Source: Diploptera punctata (taxonomy: Eukaryota; Arthropoda; Insecta; Blattodea; Blaberidae). From it: a DNA stretch of 64,000 bases. The position numbers and the translations under genes were made by a program. Under the pieces are notes generated by a model. The model ran no database searches and was not told where the DNA came from. It saw only the letters and a list, made by a program, of their open reading frames with translations. Position 1 is the stretch's first letter. Each line of letters starts with the position of its first letter. Positions 1 to 11,243 of this stretch are shown here, piece after piece. The stretch covers positions 2,188,001 through 2,252,000 of the forward strand of contig JASPKZ010010239.1 of assembly GCA_030220185.1 (NCBI GenBank). The letters are read 5' to 3'.

Positions 1-529
1 AATTCCCTAATTTCTTCTCCATATCGAAATTTTGCAGGTACGTTATTTCCAATATTATATTTCGAGAGAGGTATGCTAAAGAAGCTAACAATAATGTACT
101 AGATATGTGATGAAATATGCAAACAAATATATGCAATTTTAAGCATATTAACAGTAACGTTTCATTTCACATAATTATGAATTCAGTTCATTAATAAATA
201 CTTATTAAAACACATGTACTAATTGATTAATCTTGCAGAGTATAATCAGGATCATCCTGAATAAAATATTAACTCTAATTATTGCGATATGTTTTATGTT
301 GTAAATGAATTTCACTTTGGCATTTTGTTTTCTTGTGTATATAATGCAAATTCACATTTTTATTTTATAACATTTTAATATAATTTTTTCATTTATTAAT
401 GAGTTACAATTGCTATATAATATCGAATAAAGTTTGGTTTTGCTGGAAATATTAGCTTCTCTCATATTGTGTACGTTTTATTTATTCATCAGTTTGTTTT
501 CAAACTGACATCTAAAAAGGAATAAACTC
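1..529. other. AT-rich stretch without recognised feature
   Basis: I see no open frame, repeat or RNA signal that I can support here. The sequence is AT-rich with short homopolymer runs. Confidence 0.5.
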
Positions 530-700
530 CACGGCGCGACAGGTCTAGAAAGACTTTGACCTACCATTCGGCTTCTGGCCTTACATCCGCATGTGTTAAT
601 AATAGGGTTAGAGGATGTATAGATAACATGTGGTCTGAATGGCGGGTCGCCCAGCTGTTATAACTAAGGAATATCGGTACCACAAGAAATTGGAGCAGGA
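530..700. repeat. Dispersed repeat R, copy 1
   Basis: This segment aligns by eye with 8050-8200: both contain the series ggcttctggcc or gctgctggccc, then catccgcatgtgt or catccacatgtgt, then acatgtggt and ccagctgttata or ccagccgttata in the same order. The family is not recognised; length and dispersion suggest a short interspersed repeat. A 21-base piece (612-632) recurs exactly in the spacer of the inverted duplication at 823-1316. Confidence 0.55.
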
Positions 701-822
701 TAGATTTGTAAAATGAAATTTAAACATTCCGATTTTTTATTATCTAATTACGCAAATTTTATTAATCTAATTTAGAACATTCTTTTATTTAATACACAAG
801 TGATCTTCTTGGTGATAAAATA

Positions 823-1316
823 TTAAAATATGTATACAGTCAATATGCCCATTTCACCAATTAATGTTTTAAAATGGTCAACAAGTTTCCACAGCCAAGC
901 TGTCATTCTCAAGACAAGATATTGATTGAAGACAAAATTGATAATAAATAAATAAACAAATTCAGTTAAAAACAAACTACGTCACACGACGCAATCATTC
1001 ATAAGTAAACAATAAAACATAATAAAACTAATCCTCTTTTGTTTCAATTAAAGAAAGGATGTATAGATAACATGTGCCCTCTTTTTTTTAATTGAAACAA
1101 AAGAGGATTAGTTTTATTATGTTTTATTGTTTACTTATGAATGATTGCGTCATGTGACGTAGTTTGTTTTTAACTGAATTTGTTTATTTATTTATTATCA
1201 ATTTTGTCTTCAGTCAATATCTGGTCTTGAGAATGACAGCTTGGCTGTGGAAACTTGTTGACCATTTTGAAACATTAATTGGTGAAATGGGCATATTGAC
1301 TGTATACATATTTTAA
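823..1316. repeat. Long inverted duplication, about 230-bp arms
   Basis: Left arm 823-1052 and right arm 1088-1316 are reverse complements with only about four differences that I can spot, so roughly 98% identical. They are separated by a 35-base spacer (1053-1087). The spacer contains a 21-base exact copy of 612-632. There is no coding potential in the arms and no obvious target-site duplication. It may be a foldback element or a template-switch inverted duplication; the near identity implies a recent origin. Confidence 0.85.
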
Positions 1317-1386
1317 CATTCTTTTAGTCCTCAATTTTCCTAAATATTAATAAATTATAGGCTACGTTTGCTTATATGTGGATATA

Positions 1387-1618
1387 TTACATCATCCGGT
1401 ATCGTGGCAGCTGCCGCCGTCTTCCAGAAACCAAATGCCATTCCTCTTTGTCCATCCATTGATTTTCCTCCAATCCTCTGATATTCATGGCTGATTGCAC
1501 CCCCTCTATCCAAGTTTTCTTCGATCTTCCTCTCTTCCTCCTTTCTATGGGGATCCAATCCATAACAATTTTAGGCAATCTTTGCTCTGGCATTCTTTAG
1601 ACATGGCCATACCACTGT
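1387..1618 (-). pseudogene. LINE reverse-transcriptase C-terminal fragment
   Basis: Read on the minus strand the segment gives QWYGHV, a stop, then RMPEQRLPK, an RRKRGRSKKTW block, and an ending EEWHLVSGRRRQLP. WYGHV-RM-RLPK followed by a basic GRP/GRS-KxxW block is the usual C-terminal tail of endonuclease/reverse-transcriptase LINE proteins of insects. Only this tail remains; the polymerase domain is absent and an in-frame TAA follows WYGHV, so it is a dead 5'-truncated copy. It is not from LINE-A, whose tail reads WAGHVARMG. Which clade it belongs to cannot be told from so short a piece. Confidence 0.7.
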
Positions 1619-1619
1619 A

Positions 1620-3035
1620 ATGGATATATATTACAATTCGATTAAATGGAATGCATGTATATATTTACAAACAACTGATATCATATAGCTGTACAAAAAT
1701 CCATTCAAATAAATGCGGTTACTCTCATTTTTTCAAAAATGTATTTTCGATTCTTATATTACGAAGATGTATTTGTTATTTAGTAATTACACAATTAAAA
1801 ATAAAGAGCAATAATATAATTAAATGGGAATCCGAATATCAATGATAGCAACAGTACATGCTAAAGTTTTTTTAACAATCAATTTCATGGTTGATGTTAC
1901 AATTATTTTGGTGTAGTTTTTACAGGTGATATAACCGTGCTATTTTTTTTTGTCTGTATATTAATGGTCAAGATATGTCCACCTAGAAGTGAAAAAACTC
2001 TACGAAACGTCAGGAATAATATCAAGGTCAAGTTATTGTTCATCTCGTATGGGAAACCGTAGCGAAAAAAAATCTAAATTTATTACATAACATAAATTTG
2101 ATTTGTATCAAACACCAAGTAGTCTTTTGCTTTATAACTATATAAATATTAGTTTTAGTTATGAAAACTATGAATAAAAGGCCTGAGTTAGTCATTATTA
2201 GTATGTAATGCCTGATAATCTTACTACAGAAGTGTGTTATTTTACAGGTTTTTTGTGACAAACGTGATTCTTTGTAGTTTTACAAAACAAAATACGCATT
2301 TGTTTGTCGATACGAAAACAATGATAATTCCCTGTGAGAATCAATTTAGGAACTTCACATTTGAATAAGATCGATGAAGGACCTCATCAAGTAGCAGTAA
2401 AAATAGCATAAGACTGAAAATTATTGCTATAAACTCTTTTATTGTTTAATCTAATACAAATTTAATATCAAGTGTCAAAATTCCATAGAAGTGGAGATAT
2501 ATTATAAAACAGTTATACACTTCCTGTAATCCTATCCTAGACATGTTAACTTGACTTTAATAACTGGTTAGTATTTAATTTAACAGTGGTCTCTGATAGC
2601 TCAGGTCATTATCGTCACAATGCAAATCCGTATATTGTTGTTCAGAGACTTATTATTTCGGGATTTAGGATCTTGTACAAGCCGTAATTCTACTATACAA
2701 GATCCTGGGTTTACTTATCTTACACATGAACCCATATTCAGGAGTTTCACTCCATTAAACATTGTTGGAGACCGGTATCGGAATCGGAAAACCAGAATTA
2801 AAGCCAACTGTCCAATATAGACAACTTTCTAACATGTTAAGCGAGTCAAATATTTTCCTGAACTTTTTCTAATAATTGGAAGTTTGTAATTTTTACACTT
2901 TCTTGTGGCAATCAATTTTTACGAAATTCCGAAGGAATGAAGCTATTGAAGTTTTTATCATCAAAAAATATTTTTTGAAATTTATAAATCTCCATCGATC
3001 CTGAAAAATAATTAACACTCATGAAAATCATAATG
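1620..3035. other. AT-rich stretch without recognised feature
   Basis: The short open frames here lack any recognisable motif and are AT-biased in composition. I see no repeat shared with the rest of the window. Confidence 0.45.
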
Positions 3036-3039
3036 AAAT

Positions 3040-3108
3040 TAAGTGTGTGTATATGTGGGGATGTGTAAATGTGTACATGTGTGTGTGTGTATGTGTATTT
3101 GAGTGTGT
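3040..3108. repeat. GT-rich low-complexity tract
   Basis: Imperfect GT/GTAT run with interspersed atgtg units. Open frames crossing it on either strand are products of the dinucleotide repeat. Confidence 0.8.
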
Positions 3109-3777
3109 TAACGCTCCAGAGGTTATTTTGTTTTCGAAACAAAACTCAGTATATAGAAACGTAAGGCCAAGTTCGTTAACCAATAAAATCGGATCATTGT
3201 CATTAATAGTATGGTTTCACCAAAAGTGAAAATTGAAAAGTTACTCCACCACTCACAATTTTCATTTTTTTGTAACAGAATTCAGTAATTGCCACTGAAT
3301 TAACAATAGAAATACATTCATTAAAATTCAGCAAGATCTGTCCATTAAAGTGAGTTTATATGTAAACTATAGTGTAAAAATCGTTCTAGCAATGCCCCAT
3401 ATTTATTTTTATCGCAACACAACTGGGTTTGTACGTTTTAGTTAACTAAAGAAATATATATTCCGTAAACCAAGAAAATTGGGAACTTGCTGGCGAATTC
3501 GCTTAATTTACTCAGTTATTGCGTGACAGATTTTTTTAAAAATTATAACTATTATGTAAATATTACAAACGATTATCTGATATCGGTAATACATGATTTT
3601 ATTTCCACTATTTCTATACTATGCAAAATGTGGAAATACAATATTCATAAAAAATTGCATTGTTCATGTGTTACAAATTCTGAAAGTTTGACAATAATCC
3701 TGTTTATTATCATGATGGATCTAAATGACACTACAACTTAATTTAAGAGAGGAATTACTAATCTAATGTATAAAAAT

Positions 3778-4576
3778 TAATGTTTGTTTGTTGGTTTATC
3801 TGTCTGTTTGTTCGTACTTTATGCGCGGCCATACCGTTGATCCGATTGTGATGGGGCTTTTTAGAAAATATTCAGGAGATTCCCGGAATGAACATATGCT
3901 ATAAGAGAGTTGTCGTACTCAACCCTTACAACCTTAAAAGTCGCCCTTTGTAAAGGAAAACGTGAAAAAAAGTAGCTCTTTGGACGCTTAAATGGCTTAC
4001 GCTGCCAAAACCATAACAAATATTCAATTCTGTGTACATTAATTTTGTGTATCTCAAAATGCTCTACAAAAACGTCCGCAACAGCATATGTTTATCTCTT
4101 ACGGATAACTCACAATAACCATTTTTATCTTTCCTTGATGCCAAGAAGATAGAGATATGTACGTAGATTCCTGTGCAAGCATAGCAGCACATGGCGGGTA
4201 CTCTTTTACGGATAACTCACAATAACGAATTTTGTCTTTTAGCTCATTTATACCAAGAAGATCGAGATAAGTAGATTCCGGGGCAACACCGGTTAATCAG
4301 CATGGGGAATCTTAAAATAATCACGATGTACATTTATAATTATTTTTCACTCTACTTATTCAACTAATCATAAGAAGTACATTAATGTTTGTCTCTCAGC
4401 TCATTTTTGCCAAGAAGATCGGGATGAGTAGATTCCCGGACAACGCCGGGTAATTGCACGGGTATCTAAAAATATACATTTATTTTTATTCTCACTTATT
4501 CAACTAAACATAAAATAAAATTAATTTTCATTTATTTAGGCGTAGCAGCGCACGCCGGGTATTACCTTGTATTAAA
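3778..4576. repeat. Degenerate internal-repeat element, Helitron-like or similar
   Basis: Starts with a GTTTGTTTGT run and an ATGCGCGGCCATACCGTTGATCC-type block cut short here, followed by three or four diverged copies of a module reading ccaagaagat, then gattcc, then an acgccgggta-type end (around 4135-4200, 4245-4305, 4405-4455 and 4540-4563). Elements with this beginning and an end resembling cgccgggta are common in insects and have been assigned to non-autonomous Helitrons or related DNA elements. No transposase or hairpin terminus is evident, so the class is an inference. Confidence 0.4.
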
Positions 4577-4579
4577 TAT

Positions 4580-5104
4580 ATAAATGTTTGATTTTATGAA
4601 AACGCAAATACTCTAACAAATAGTGGTTAATTGGATGTAAATGAATTTGATCTCAGAGTATTATTTATATGAAATGTTACAAAAACAACAAGGTAAAACC
4701 GTACGCAACAGGCCATCAGGTGAGCGGAATCGACGATGTTTGTTCATTAGAAGCGCGGAAATGTTAAAAACAAAATATGGCGAGTGCTACTATTGGATGC
4801 TGGAATTATTGTACATTAAAACCTGGAGGGATCTTGATTTTAATGAACTAATTCCCATATGCATTACCTGCAAACCTAACCTCACGAGGGGTACATGCAT
4901 AAATATTTTACCGCTCTATTTCATCACTTTATTTGCTTCCGGCAGCCATTTGTAATAATAGAATATCAGTTTTATTATTTCTACAGGAAAAACAAAAACT
5001 TTTCCTCACAGAAAACAAACACATTATATTTTTAAATTCTTTATTTTCTTGTGAAATATAATTTGTGAGAAACAAGAAAAACATTTAACAATACTGATTT
5101 TAGT
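4580..5104. other. No recognised feature; 104-codon open frame of unknown meaning
   Basis: An ATG-to-stop frame of 104 codons at 4641-4955 (plus) has no motif I recognise, and its composition follows local AT-richness. I cannot distinguish it from chance. Confidence 0.35.
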
Positions 5105-5105
5105 G

Positions 5106-5182
5106 GGTTAGTTGGCTCAAGTGGTAGCATCCGAGACTCGTATTCGGGAAGTTTGGGGTTCAAACCCCGGTGCCGATCAACC
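5106..5182 (+). repeat. tRNA-derived sequence (SINE head or tRNA pseudogene)
   Basis: The 77 bases can be drawn as a tRNA-like cloverleaf. The acceptor strands begin GGTT and end AACC, the A-box-like segment is TGGCTCAAGTGG, there is a 5-bp anticodon stem CCGAG/TTCGG, and the T arm is GGGG-TTCAAAC-CCC. The anticodon loop is ACTCGTA, with C rather than T at position 33 and imperfect lower acceptor pairs. A similar but more decayed copy lies at 8955-9045. Both are therefore more likely heads of an old SINE than a working tRNA gene. Confidence 0.5.
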
Positions 5183-5620
5183 TTACTGACAATTCCTCCT
5201 AGTTGTATTCAGTCGTCAAATTAATTCTGAGTTAAAAATCCATTTCTAGGATCCATTTCTTTATATTCAACATTTTAGAGTATCACTAAAATAAATAACT
5301 ATACGCAATATGGTCTTAAAGCGTCTATACATTAGTAAAATGAGATAAATAATGTTTCTACTGAACATCTATTTCATTATCTAACTCTTTACCTTGGTAT
5401 AAGCTCTCACGTATTAGCTAATTTTGATATCCCACCTACACGAATATTATATCCTCTTGGAGAGTGCTGTGATTTTGGATTACACACGTACATTTTTCCC
5501 TACTGAAGAAATGTTGAATCTCCAGGGTGAGTGATCATCTCAATGCAAGTGCCACCTAGAAATTACGAACATTTAAGAGAAGACTATCCATTCACTCATT
5601 CATACTGAACTGGACGAATA
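5183..5620. other. No recognised feature
   Basis: AT-rich; possibly the diverged body of the preceding tRNA-derived element, but I cannot align it to another copy. Confidence 0.35.
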
Positions 5621-5624
5621 TGAT

Positions 5625-5809
5625 ATGGGTGATAATAACAATGGTCAGATGATGTCCGAGGACCATTTACTGCCTTAAAGTTTCCCGAAATGTATCTTAT
5701 AGATGAGGAAATCCCCGAAGATACCTCACCCAGGACATTTCTGGCCGTAGGTCGAACCCGGGCCCGCTGCATACGAGGCAACGACTTTACCCCGAACCTT
5801 CAGCGGCGG
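5625..5809 (-). repeat. SINE-1 copy (tRNA-headed)
   Basis: On the minus strand it has a tRNA-like head with B box GGGTTCGACC, then the body tgggtgaggt...cctcatctataaga...cgggaaactttaaggc...catcatctgacc. This body is shared with 8655-8850, 15340-15525, 40813-41147, 42606-42948, 51531-51866 and 55190-55362. The 3' tail seen in the long copies is missing, so it is truncated there. Confidence 0.75.
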
Positions 5810-6036
5810 ACATGAACATTGTTTTGAAACAAAAATAAGTGGCCGGGTGGGAGATGACAAGCTTTTTATCTACCCACTTTAAGAGTACCTAATTGTAAGA
5901 AATATTAATAAAACACTATTAAACGTATTTACCTAAGACATGTAATTATCACTTGATTATTTTACTCGTAAATATGAAAATAAAGTGGGACTATTTCCTG
6001 TCATGACTACAAAGGTTACAACAGTTCTTACTTATA

Positions 6037-6460
6037 ACCAGCGATAAACTATCGATTATCAAACTTTTAACCAGCGATATACCACAAATGAGCACAATGT
6101 GTAAACCACAAATTAGCAAAAACTAACGAATTAAACTTCTTTGCACGTTTGTGCGCTTTCCAGTTATTATTAAATGAGCACAATGTGTACATTTAATCAT
6201 GGGATTCATATATAAGTGTACCATATCTATGGTTTGAAAAAATTAGGTCCGGATTTATCTTTTACTTATTTAACCGCGTAAAATAATAAAAAGGACGTTC
6301 CCTGAAATTCACCTAGGTTAGAGTAATTGATTTATGTTACAGTAATTGATTTAGGTTTGGTTAGCTTTTAGGTTCCTTGCATTGCAAATGTGATTTTATA
6401 CGTAAAATAAATTACCTCTTCATATCAGTTATTCTATGAAAAATCCAACATATCTGACGG
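6037..6460. repeat. Dispersed repeat G, copy 1
   Basis: It shares an ordered series of blocks with 52640-53260: several 'aaccagcgat' motifs, then ggacgttcc or ggcgttcc, gggtta-type gaattaac blocks, ttaggttTGgttagcttttaggttc or ggtcaggttaggcttttaggttc, and cagttattcta. Gaps between blocks differ, as expected of old copies of the same mobile element. No open frame or terminal repeat identifies the class. Confidence 0.5.
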
Positions 6461-7764
6461 TTACAACATAAAATCATATTTCCACTAGTTCATTTCGTGA
6501 TACGTTTACATATTTTGACGATGGTTATCTTTCACAGATAAATGGTATCATTAACACTTTCTAATACTTTAAATTACATCAAAAATGGCATAAGTAGTGT
6601 AAGTAAAAAGCTTGTCTTGTACAACCCCACCAAATAATTTATTGTTAAATAAGTAAGAATATTAAAGAGCCTGAAATTTGTAATCTCTTAATGTCGATGA
6701 CTAGGAAAAATAATTTTTTTGTTAATTTTGAACCTAGAACTACATTATAATGCAAGCGTTTCAGTTCCTCGAGTATACATCATATTTGCTTTGTCCATCT
6801 ATCAGTGTTCATCCTCATTTATACATGGGATTTTGATGAAAAACAAAGATCAAATTCTACTTGTTAAGCTTCAATTTTTGTGTATAGAACCTCAAATTTA
6901 GTAATACCAATGATCGCATTAACATCGTAGGAAACAAGTTTTATGCACTTAATTTTACATAAAAAAGTGTAACTAATCTATTAGTTTGTTTTTACGGATA
7001 CGTTGCCTGATACTGTATGCAAAGAAATGTCTAAAATTTACTTCTATCTTGGTTGCTCTAACTCGCCGTTTATTTGATTACACTGCCCAACATGATTTTT
7101 GTCTCATGAGTACCAATAGTTGTGCTTAATGCAGTTTTTTACCGTGTTTTCAAATATGTATTCGGAATTTCTCCATCACCTGCAGTTTTTTTATTTCAAT
7201 TTCAATTAATGGATTTAAATAATTATTTTTTAATAAACGTCTTTTCGTCCGTTTATTATCTTGGCGCAGTGAGCGATGAGCACGGGGAACACTTTCATCA
7301 GGAGATTTCAGCTATGGAAAAGAGATATCAAGGAAATGAAATCCTAATATGCTGGCCGTAATTGTTGGACCATCAAGAGGGATGCTACACAGGCGAAATA
7401 TAGCAGAAAATCGCCATTTCGTACTTCCTAGGTGACTCCGAATGTTCGAATATTGTGTAGTTACGAATGTAGAAAATATTAAAGTGTTTGAAATTATAAA
7501 TGCCTGTCTCTCGAAAACCTTGCGTGATGGAGAAAAACCGATATCATATTTCAATTCAGGAGAAAAAATACTATCAGAATCACATATTTTTCTTTCTGAG
7601 GCAAAAAAAAAGTTTAATTTTTATTCTTCAGTGTTATGAAATGACGATGCAGGTTTCATAGTGTACATCTTTCTTGATTTGAATATTGTCCTCTAGTCAA
7701 AGTGGATTTTTTTCTGTTAGGTAAATTCCATTATATTACCGCACATTTATCTGTCATCTTATAG
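6461..7764. other. AT-rich stretch without recognised feature
   Basis: Open frames at 7122-7361 and 7442-7639 have no recognisable motif. No repeat shared with other parts of the window was found. Confidence 0.4.
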
Positions 7765-7945
7765 GTACTTTTACTGGCCACACACCACCCAGTCTCACAG
7801 CGGCACGACCTGTCGGGGGGGGGGGGAGGGAGTGTAACTATGGATCACACACCAGGACATGGAGGGCCTCCCCGAATGAGTGTTCAGCTTGAAGTCAAAG
7901 TCTCCTCCAAGACAATACAACGTTAAGACGAGACACACATTCATA
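7765..7945. repeat. Dispersed repeat H, copy 1
   Basis: It matches 15139-15335 through the ordered blocks cacgacctgtcgggg, tcacacac, atggagggcctcc or atggaaggcctcc, tgagtgttcag or agtaatcagttcaa, tccaagaca and aagacgagacacac. It includes a 13-base G-rich run at about 7817-7829. The family is not recognised; both copies are followed, at different distances, by SINE-1 on the minus strand. Confidence 0.55.
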
Positions 7946-8028
7946 CTAAACATGACGAATAACATGTTAATTATATAATTTTTTGCCTGGTAAGTCAGTC
8001 GTCCTCAACTAAATTATTAAACTTCCGA

Positions 8029-8203
8029 TTACCGATTGAGGGTCTTTCCACTTTTCAGCGGTTGCCCTTTTACCAGCCGGCTGCTGGCCCTTCACATCCA
8101 CATGTGTCAATCACAGAGGTAGATGATCAACAGCCAGTGTAGGGGTGACATGTGGTTAGCATGTCGAATCCCCCAGCCGTTATAGCTGGTTCCTCAACCT
8201 GGA
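8029..8203. repeat. Dispersed repeat R, copy 2, inside the PLE arm
   Basis: Matches 530-700 in ordered blocks. It interrupts the left inverted arm of the PLE remnant, since the arm sequence resumes after it, so it was either inserted there or carried in by rearrangement. Confidence 0.5.
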
Positions 8204-8206
8204 GCT

Positions 8207-8476
8207 TCAAGTTATTCTAATATGGAGGCCTTTCGAAAACAATGTTTCCTCTTCTGCGTTGTAACTGGAACTGATGGTGTTATATAGTTGTATAACGGAT
8301 TTATGTCTGCGGTTATGTTCTCGTTGAGTAGGTCTTAATTCCTTTGTTTGTTTTCGAATCTCTATGTCTTCAAGGATGCTGATTCTGTTGTTTTTGTATT
8401 CGCTGTGTAGTATTGACATAGAGTTATCGATTTTTTTTAATTGGTGACCTGTTTCTTGTATATACTTTTTCTTCAA
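8207..8476 (-). pseudogene. PLE protein C-terminal fragment
   Basis: The 89-codon frame contains QETGHQL, then SMSILHSEY, then RISILEDIEIRK. These align in order with HVIHEGHRM, TLTVMHRK and KINVLEEMEIMK of the GIY-YIG-containing PLE at 36565-37162. It therefore covers the region after the GIY-YIG catalytic core, which is lost here along with the reverse transcriptase. The first ATG is not meaningful. Known role of the family: a reverse transcriptase fused to a GIY-YIG endonuclease acting in target-primed retrotransposition. This copy is far too short to act. Confidence 0.65.
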
Positions 8477-8654
8477 TATAAATAAAGTTTCTGAAATGTT
8501 CCGAATATCGTGTGTTAAAGGCCTCCATATTAGTATAATTTGAAGAAGTTTAATAATTTAGTTGAGGACGACTGACTTACCAGGTAATAAAATATATAAT
8601 TAACATCTTATTACATAACCTCAACGGTGCTTTAATATGAATTTCAAAAGTGTT

Positions 8655-8850
8655 GAATATCATAATGATGATTCTCATGACCAGATGATGTTCGGGGACC
8701 GTTTGGACCTTAAAGTTTCCTGACATTTGTCTTGAAGGTGAGGAAAACTCCGAAAAAAAACATCACCAAGAAACTTATCCCAACTGGGATCGAACTCGGG
8801 CTAACTGCGTACGAGGTAGTGACGCTATCTCGAGACCACATCTGTGGACT
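8655..8850 (-). repeat. SINE-1 copy
   Basis: Minus-strand tRNA-like head with B-box-like GAGTTCGATCCC, followed by the SINE-1 body (ttaaggtccaaacggtcc, then catcat). Truncated before the 3' tail. Confidence 0.7.
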
Positions 8851-8954
8851 CTTTTTTCAGATAAATAAAAAATATTATATATTTGATTAATGTTTTGTTG
8901 TTAGTAGTGATTGTCATTATTAGTTTCTTCGTATAACAAATCATCAAATTTTTC

Positions 8955-9045
8955 GAGCGAATTGGCTCAGGCGGTAGATTTGACACTAGTATTCGGAAGG
9001 TCTCTGGTGCAAATTCCGATACTGATGAAACTGATTAAGCTTTTC
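8955..9045 (+). repeat. tRNA-derived SINE head, decayed
   Basis: Contains TTGGCTCAGGCGG (A-box-like) and TGGTGCAAATTCC (B-box-like, damaged) with the same spacing and the shared 'agtattcgg' segment as 5106-5182. Confidence 0.45.
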
Positions 9046-9350
9046 GCTTGCTTAAATTAGTTGGAAAATAAATGCAGGCTGAATGCCGATACCAGGAATA
9101 ATTTAATCTTAATCACCCGTTTCCACATATCAGTCAATTTTCACAGGAAACATGACTCCACGTAACAGATATACACTTAGTAGGCTATAATCAGTAATCG
9201 TGAAGTTAAACTTTTTTTTTGCCTGAAGTTCAAAATAAGGCCAACATAATCAGTATAACAGAAATTTTTCATTTATGTTTCATGGTATGTTTAAATCTAA
9301 TATCCAAAATAGTTAAATTTCCATGCTTTATGAGCCATGAAAATAAAAAA
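9046..9350. other. No recognised feature
   Basis: Probably the body of the preceding tRNA-derived element in part; no second copy is clear enough to delimit it. Confidence 0.3.
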
Positions 9351-9351
9351 T

Positions 9352-9600
9352 ATATAAAAGTCTAGCCATTATTATACGATTAAGAAGTGAGTGTACAGGA
9401 CCATCCCCCTTCCCTTATAAATACTTCATATCATACAAAATGTCATCCCGGTATATTTGTGCAGAACACAATAAAAGAATTTAAATGACTCCGAAAATAA
9501 AATAAACAGAAGAAGAACTAAAATTATCAGTAAGGTTTTGTAGATTACATAAAGTTAAATTGTTTCGAAAAGAACAGGAAAAACCATAAAATTATCGTTC
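9352..9600. repeat. Repeat F, copy 1
   Basis: Begins agtctagccattat and continues gaagtgagtgtac, cccttataa; these blocks recur at 50690-50760. The following gaagaagaac-taaaattatcag unit recurs in tandem at 50790-50960 and 51885-52015. Class unknown. Confidence 0.5.
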
Positions 9601-10316
9601 GGTTGCATAATCAATTCAAATGAGTATCAGAAGTTTCGAAAGTCATTCCACACTTCGTAATTTCCTAAGAGAATATGGTTACCATAGAAGAGTGGCCTGA
9701 AGGAAGTATTTTGTCAATTAAAGAATATTGTTTTTAAATTAACTAATTAAAGTACCATAGTACGATCACTTTTACATTCACTGTATAATAAAACTACTGG
9801 AATAAAAGAAAACAACAGATTTTAAAGTATCTACAAATAAGCACAGAGTAAAAAAATACATTGGTATAAGGGTTAGTGAGAAAATCTGAAAAAGGATTTT
9901 ATTATATTTTGTAATAATGTGAAACATAAAAGAAGAATCTTTTGTCGCTCAGTTTCCTGGACATCTAGAAAGTAGAGAGTAAACCTAGAGGGACTTAGAG
10001 ATAAGAAGATTCGAGTGTAATTTAAATACTAAGATGTTGGTGTGTACGTAATAGGAGCAGATTGTGTCAGTTATCGGGATTCCCGGGAGAGGGCAGACAG
10101 ATCTGCAGTCAACTCGATATCACACTCGTAGCTCGATTTTCTCACTGCTTTCTATATCAAAGGCCTGACTATATGGACAAAATCCTTTTTAAAACATTTA
10201 CACCATGATTTTAAAAACATATCAAGATATTATATTAAATAATTTTTATTCTGATATAAATATTACTTCTTTAATACTCGACATTCTTTACAAATCAAAC
10301 ACGATCAGATTAACTA
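9601..10316. other. No recognised feature
   Basis: AT-rich sequence without a supported gene, repeat or RNA. Nothing in it aligns with other parts of the window by eye. Confidence 0.35.
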
Positions 10317-10415
10317 GGTATATCCATCCATAGTAATTGTGCCCGAAGGCAGCTCCTTCACTGCAATCATAGCATTTTTATGCTATACTTGCAGCTTTAC
10401 TAGGTATATATAGAC
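10317..10415 (-). repeat. SINE-1 3' tail fragment
   Basis: Corresponds to the 3' end of the full copies (tatccatccatagtaatt, gaaggcag or gagggcag, ccttcactgcaatcatagca, gcagctttac), as seen at 42606-42705. The tRNA head and body are missing. Confidence 0.75.
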
Positions 10416-10564
10416 CTATAATTAATGAGCATTAAAGCTGTAAATTAATAGGATGAGCCACTTACATGGAAATTTTCCTCCACCTCTTCTCACATAATAT
10501 ATTATAAATATATTTTTGACATTTGGCAATGAAGGCAAATATGATATGAAAAGAAAAAAGAATG

Positions 10565-10636
10565 CTTGAGTCGGGATTTGAACTCGAGTCTCTAAAGTCT
10601 GTACCTTTAGCGCTCTAACCAACTGAGCTACCCAAG
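10565..10636 (-). repeat. tRNA-like sequence, array unit 1
   Basis: On the minus strand: CTTGGG acceptor strand pairing with CTCAAG, TAGCTCAGTTGGTTAGAGCG (A box and full D arm), anticodon stem TAAAG/CTTTA enclosing loop GTACAGA (anticodon ACA if the loop is read conventionally), and T loop TTCAAAT. It folds as a credible cloverleaf with a few mismatches (one in the T stem). It could be a SINE head or a tRNA pseudogene; a working gene is less likely because of the acceptor stem of only six pairs. Confidence 0.55.
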
Positions 10637-10865
10637 AATTCCAATACAAGCATACAATTTTCTTATACATGTAGTATTCTCAATTCACACAAGAGGTAGC
10701 GGAAATTTATTCCAACTGCCATCTCGCGGCTAACATAACAGTTAAGCAAATTTTTAAAGAGAATATTTACTTTATAGCAGTAACGCTTTTATATATAGAT
10801 ATTATAAATATATTTTTGACATTTGGCAATGAAGGCAAATATGATATGAAGAGAAAAAAAGAGTG

Positions 10866-10938
10866 CTTGAGTCGGGATTTGAAACTCGAGTCTCTAAAGT
10901 CTGTACCTTTAGCGCTCTAACCAACTGAGCTACCCAAG
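10866..10938 (-). repeat. tRNA-like sequence, array unit 2
   Basis: Same as unit 1 with one added base in the T-loop region (TTTCAAATCCC on the minus strand), which would damage the T arm. Confidence 0.5.
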
Positions 10939-11171
10939 AATTCCAATACAACCATACAATTTTTCTTATACATATAGTATTCTCAATTCACACAAGAGGT
11001 AGCGGAAATTTATTCCAACTGCCATCTCGCGGCCTAACATAACAGTTAAGCAAATTTTTAAAGAGAATATTTACTTTATAGCAGTAACGCTTTTATATAT
11101 AATATATATTATAAATATATTTTTGACATTTGGCAATGAAGGCAAATATGATATGAAGAGAAAAAAGAATG

Positions 11172-11243
11172 CTTGAGTCGGGATTTGAACTCGAGTCTCT
11201 AAAGTCTGTACCTTTAGCGCTCTAACCAACTGAGCTACCCAAG
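11172..11243 (-). repeat. tRNA-like sequence, array unit 3
   Basis: Identical to unit 1 through the tRNA-like core; the neighbouring flank differs by single bases. Confidence 0.55.

Larger units (their letters stand above)
7963..8606 (-). mobile_element. Penelope-like element remnant with inverted ends
   Basis: The outer segments 7963-8028 and 8540-8606 are reverse complements sharing TTGAGGACGACTGACTTACC, and a second inverted block pairs 8204-8233 with 8515-8531. Between them lies a minus-strand frame resembling the C-terminal end of a PLE protein. The left arm is split by a copy of dispersed repeat R (8029-8203). The arrangement, a terminal segment repeated in inverted orientation beside the 3' coding end, matches the inverted pseudo-LTR layout known for Penelope-like elements and seen again at 36328-37264. 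Confidence 0.65.

Noticed and set aside
4641..4955. 104-codon plus-strand frame as a gene
   Set aside because: No motif, no splice or start context that stands out, composition like background.
5106..5182. Functional tRNA gene
   Set aside because: C at loop position 33, mismatched acceptor stem, and a decayed sister copy at 8955 argue for a SINE head.
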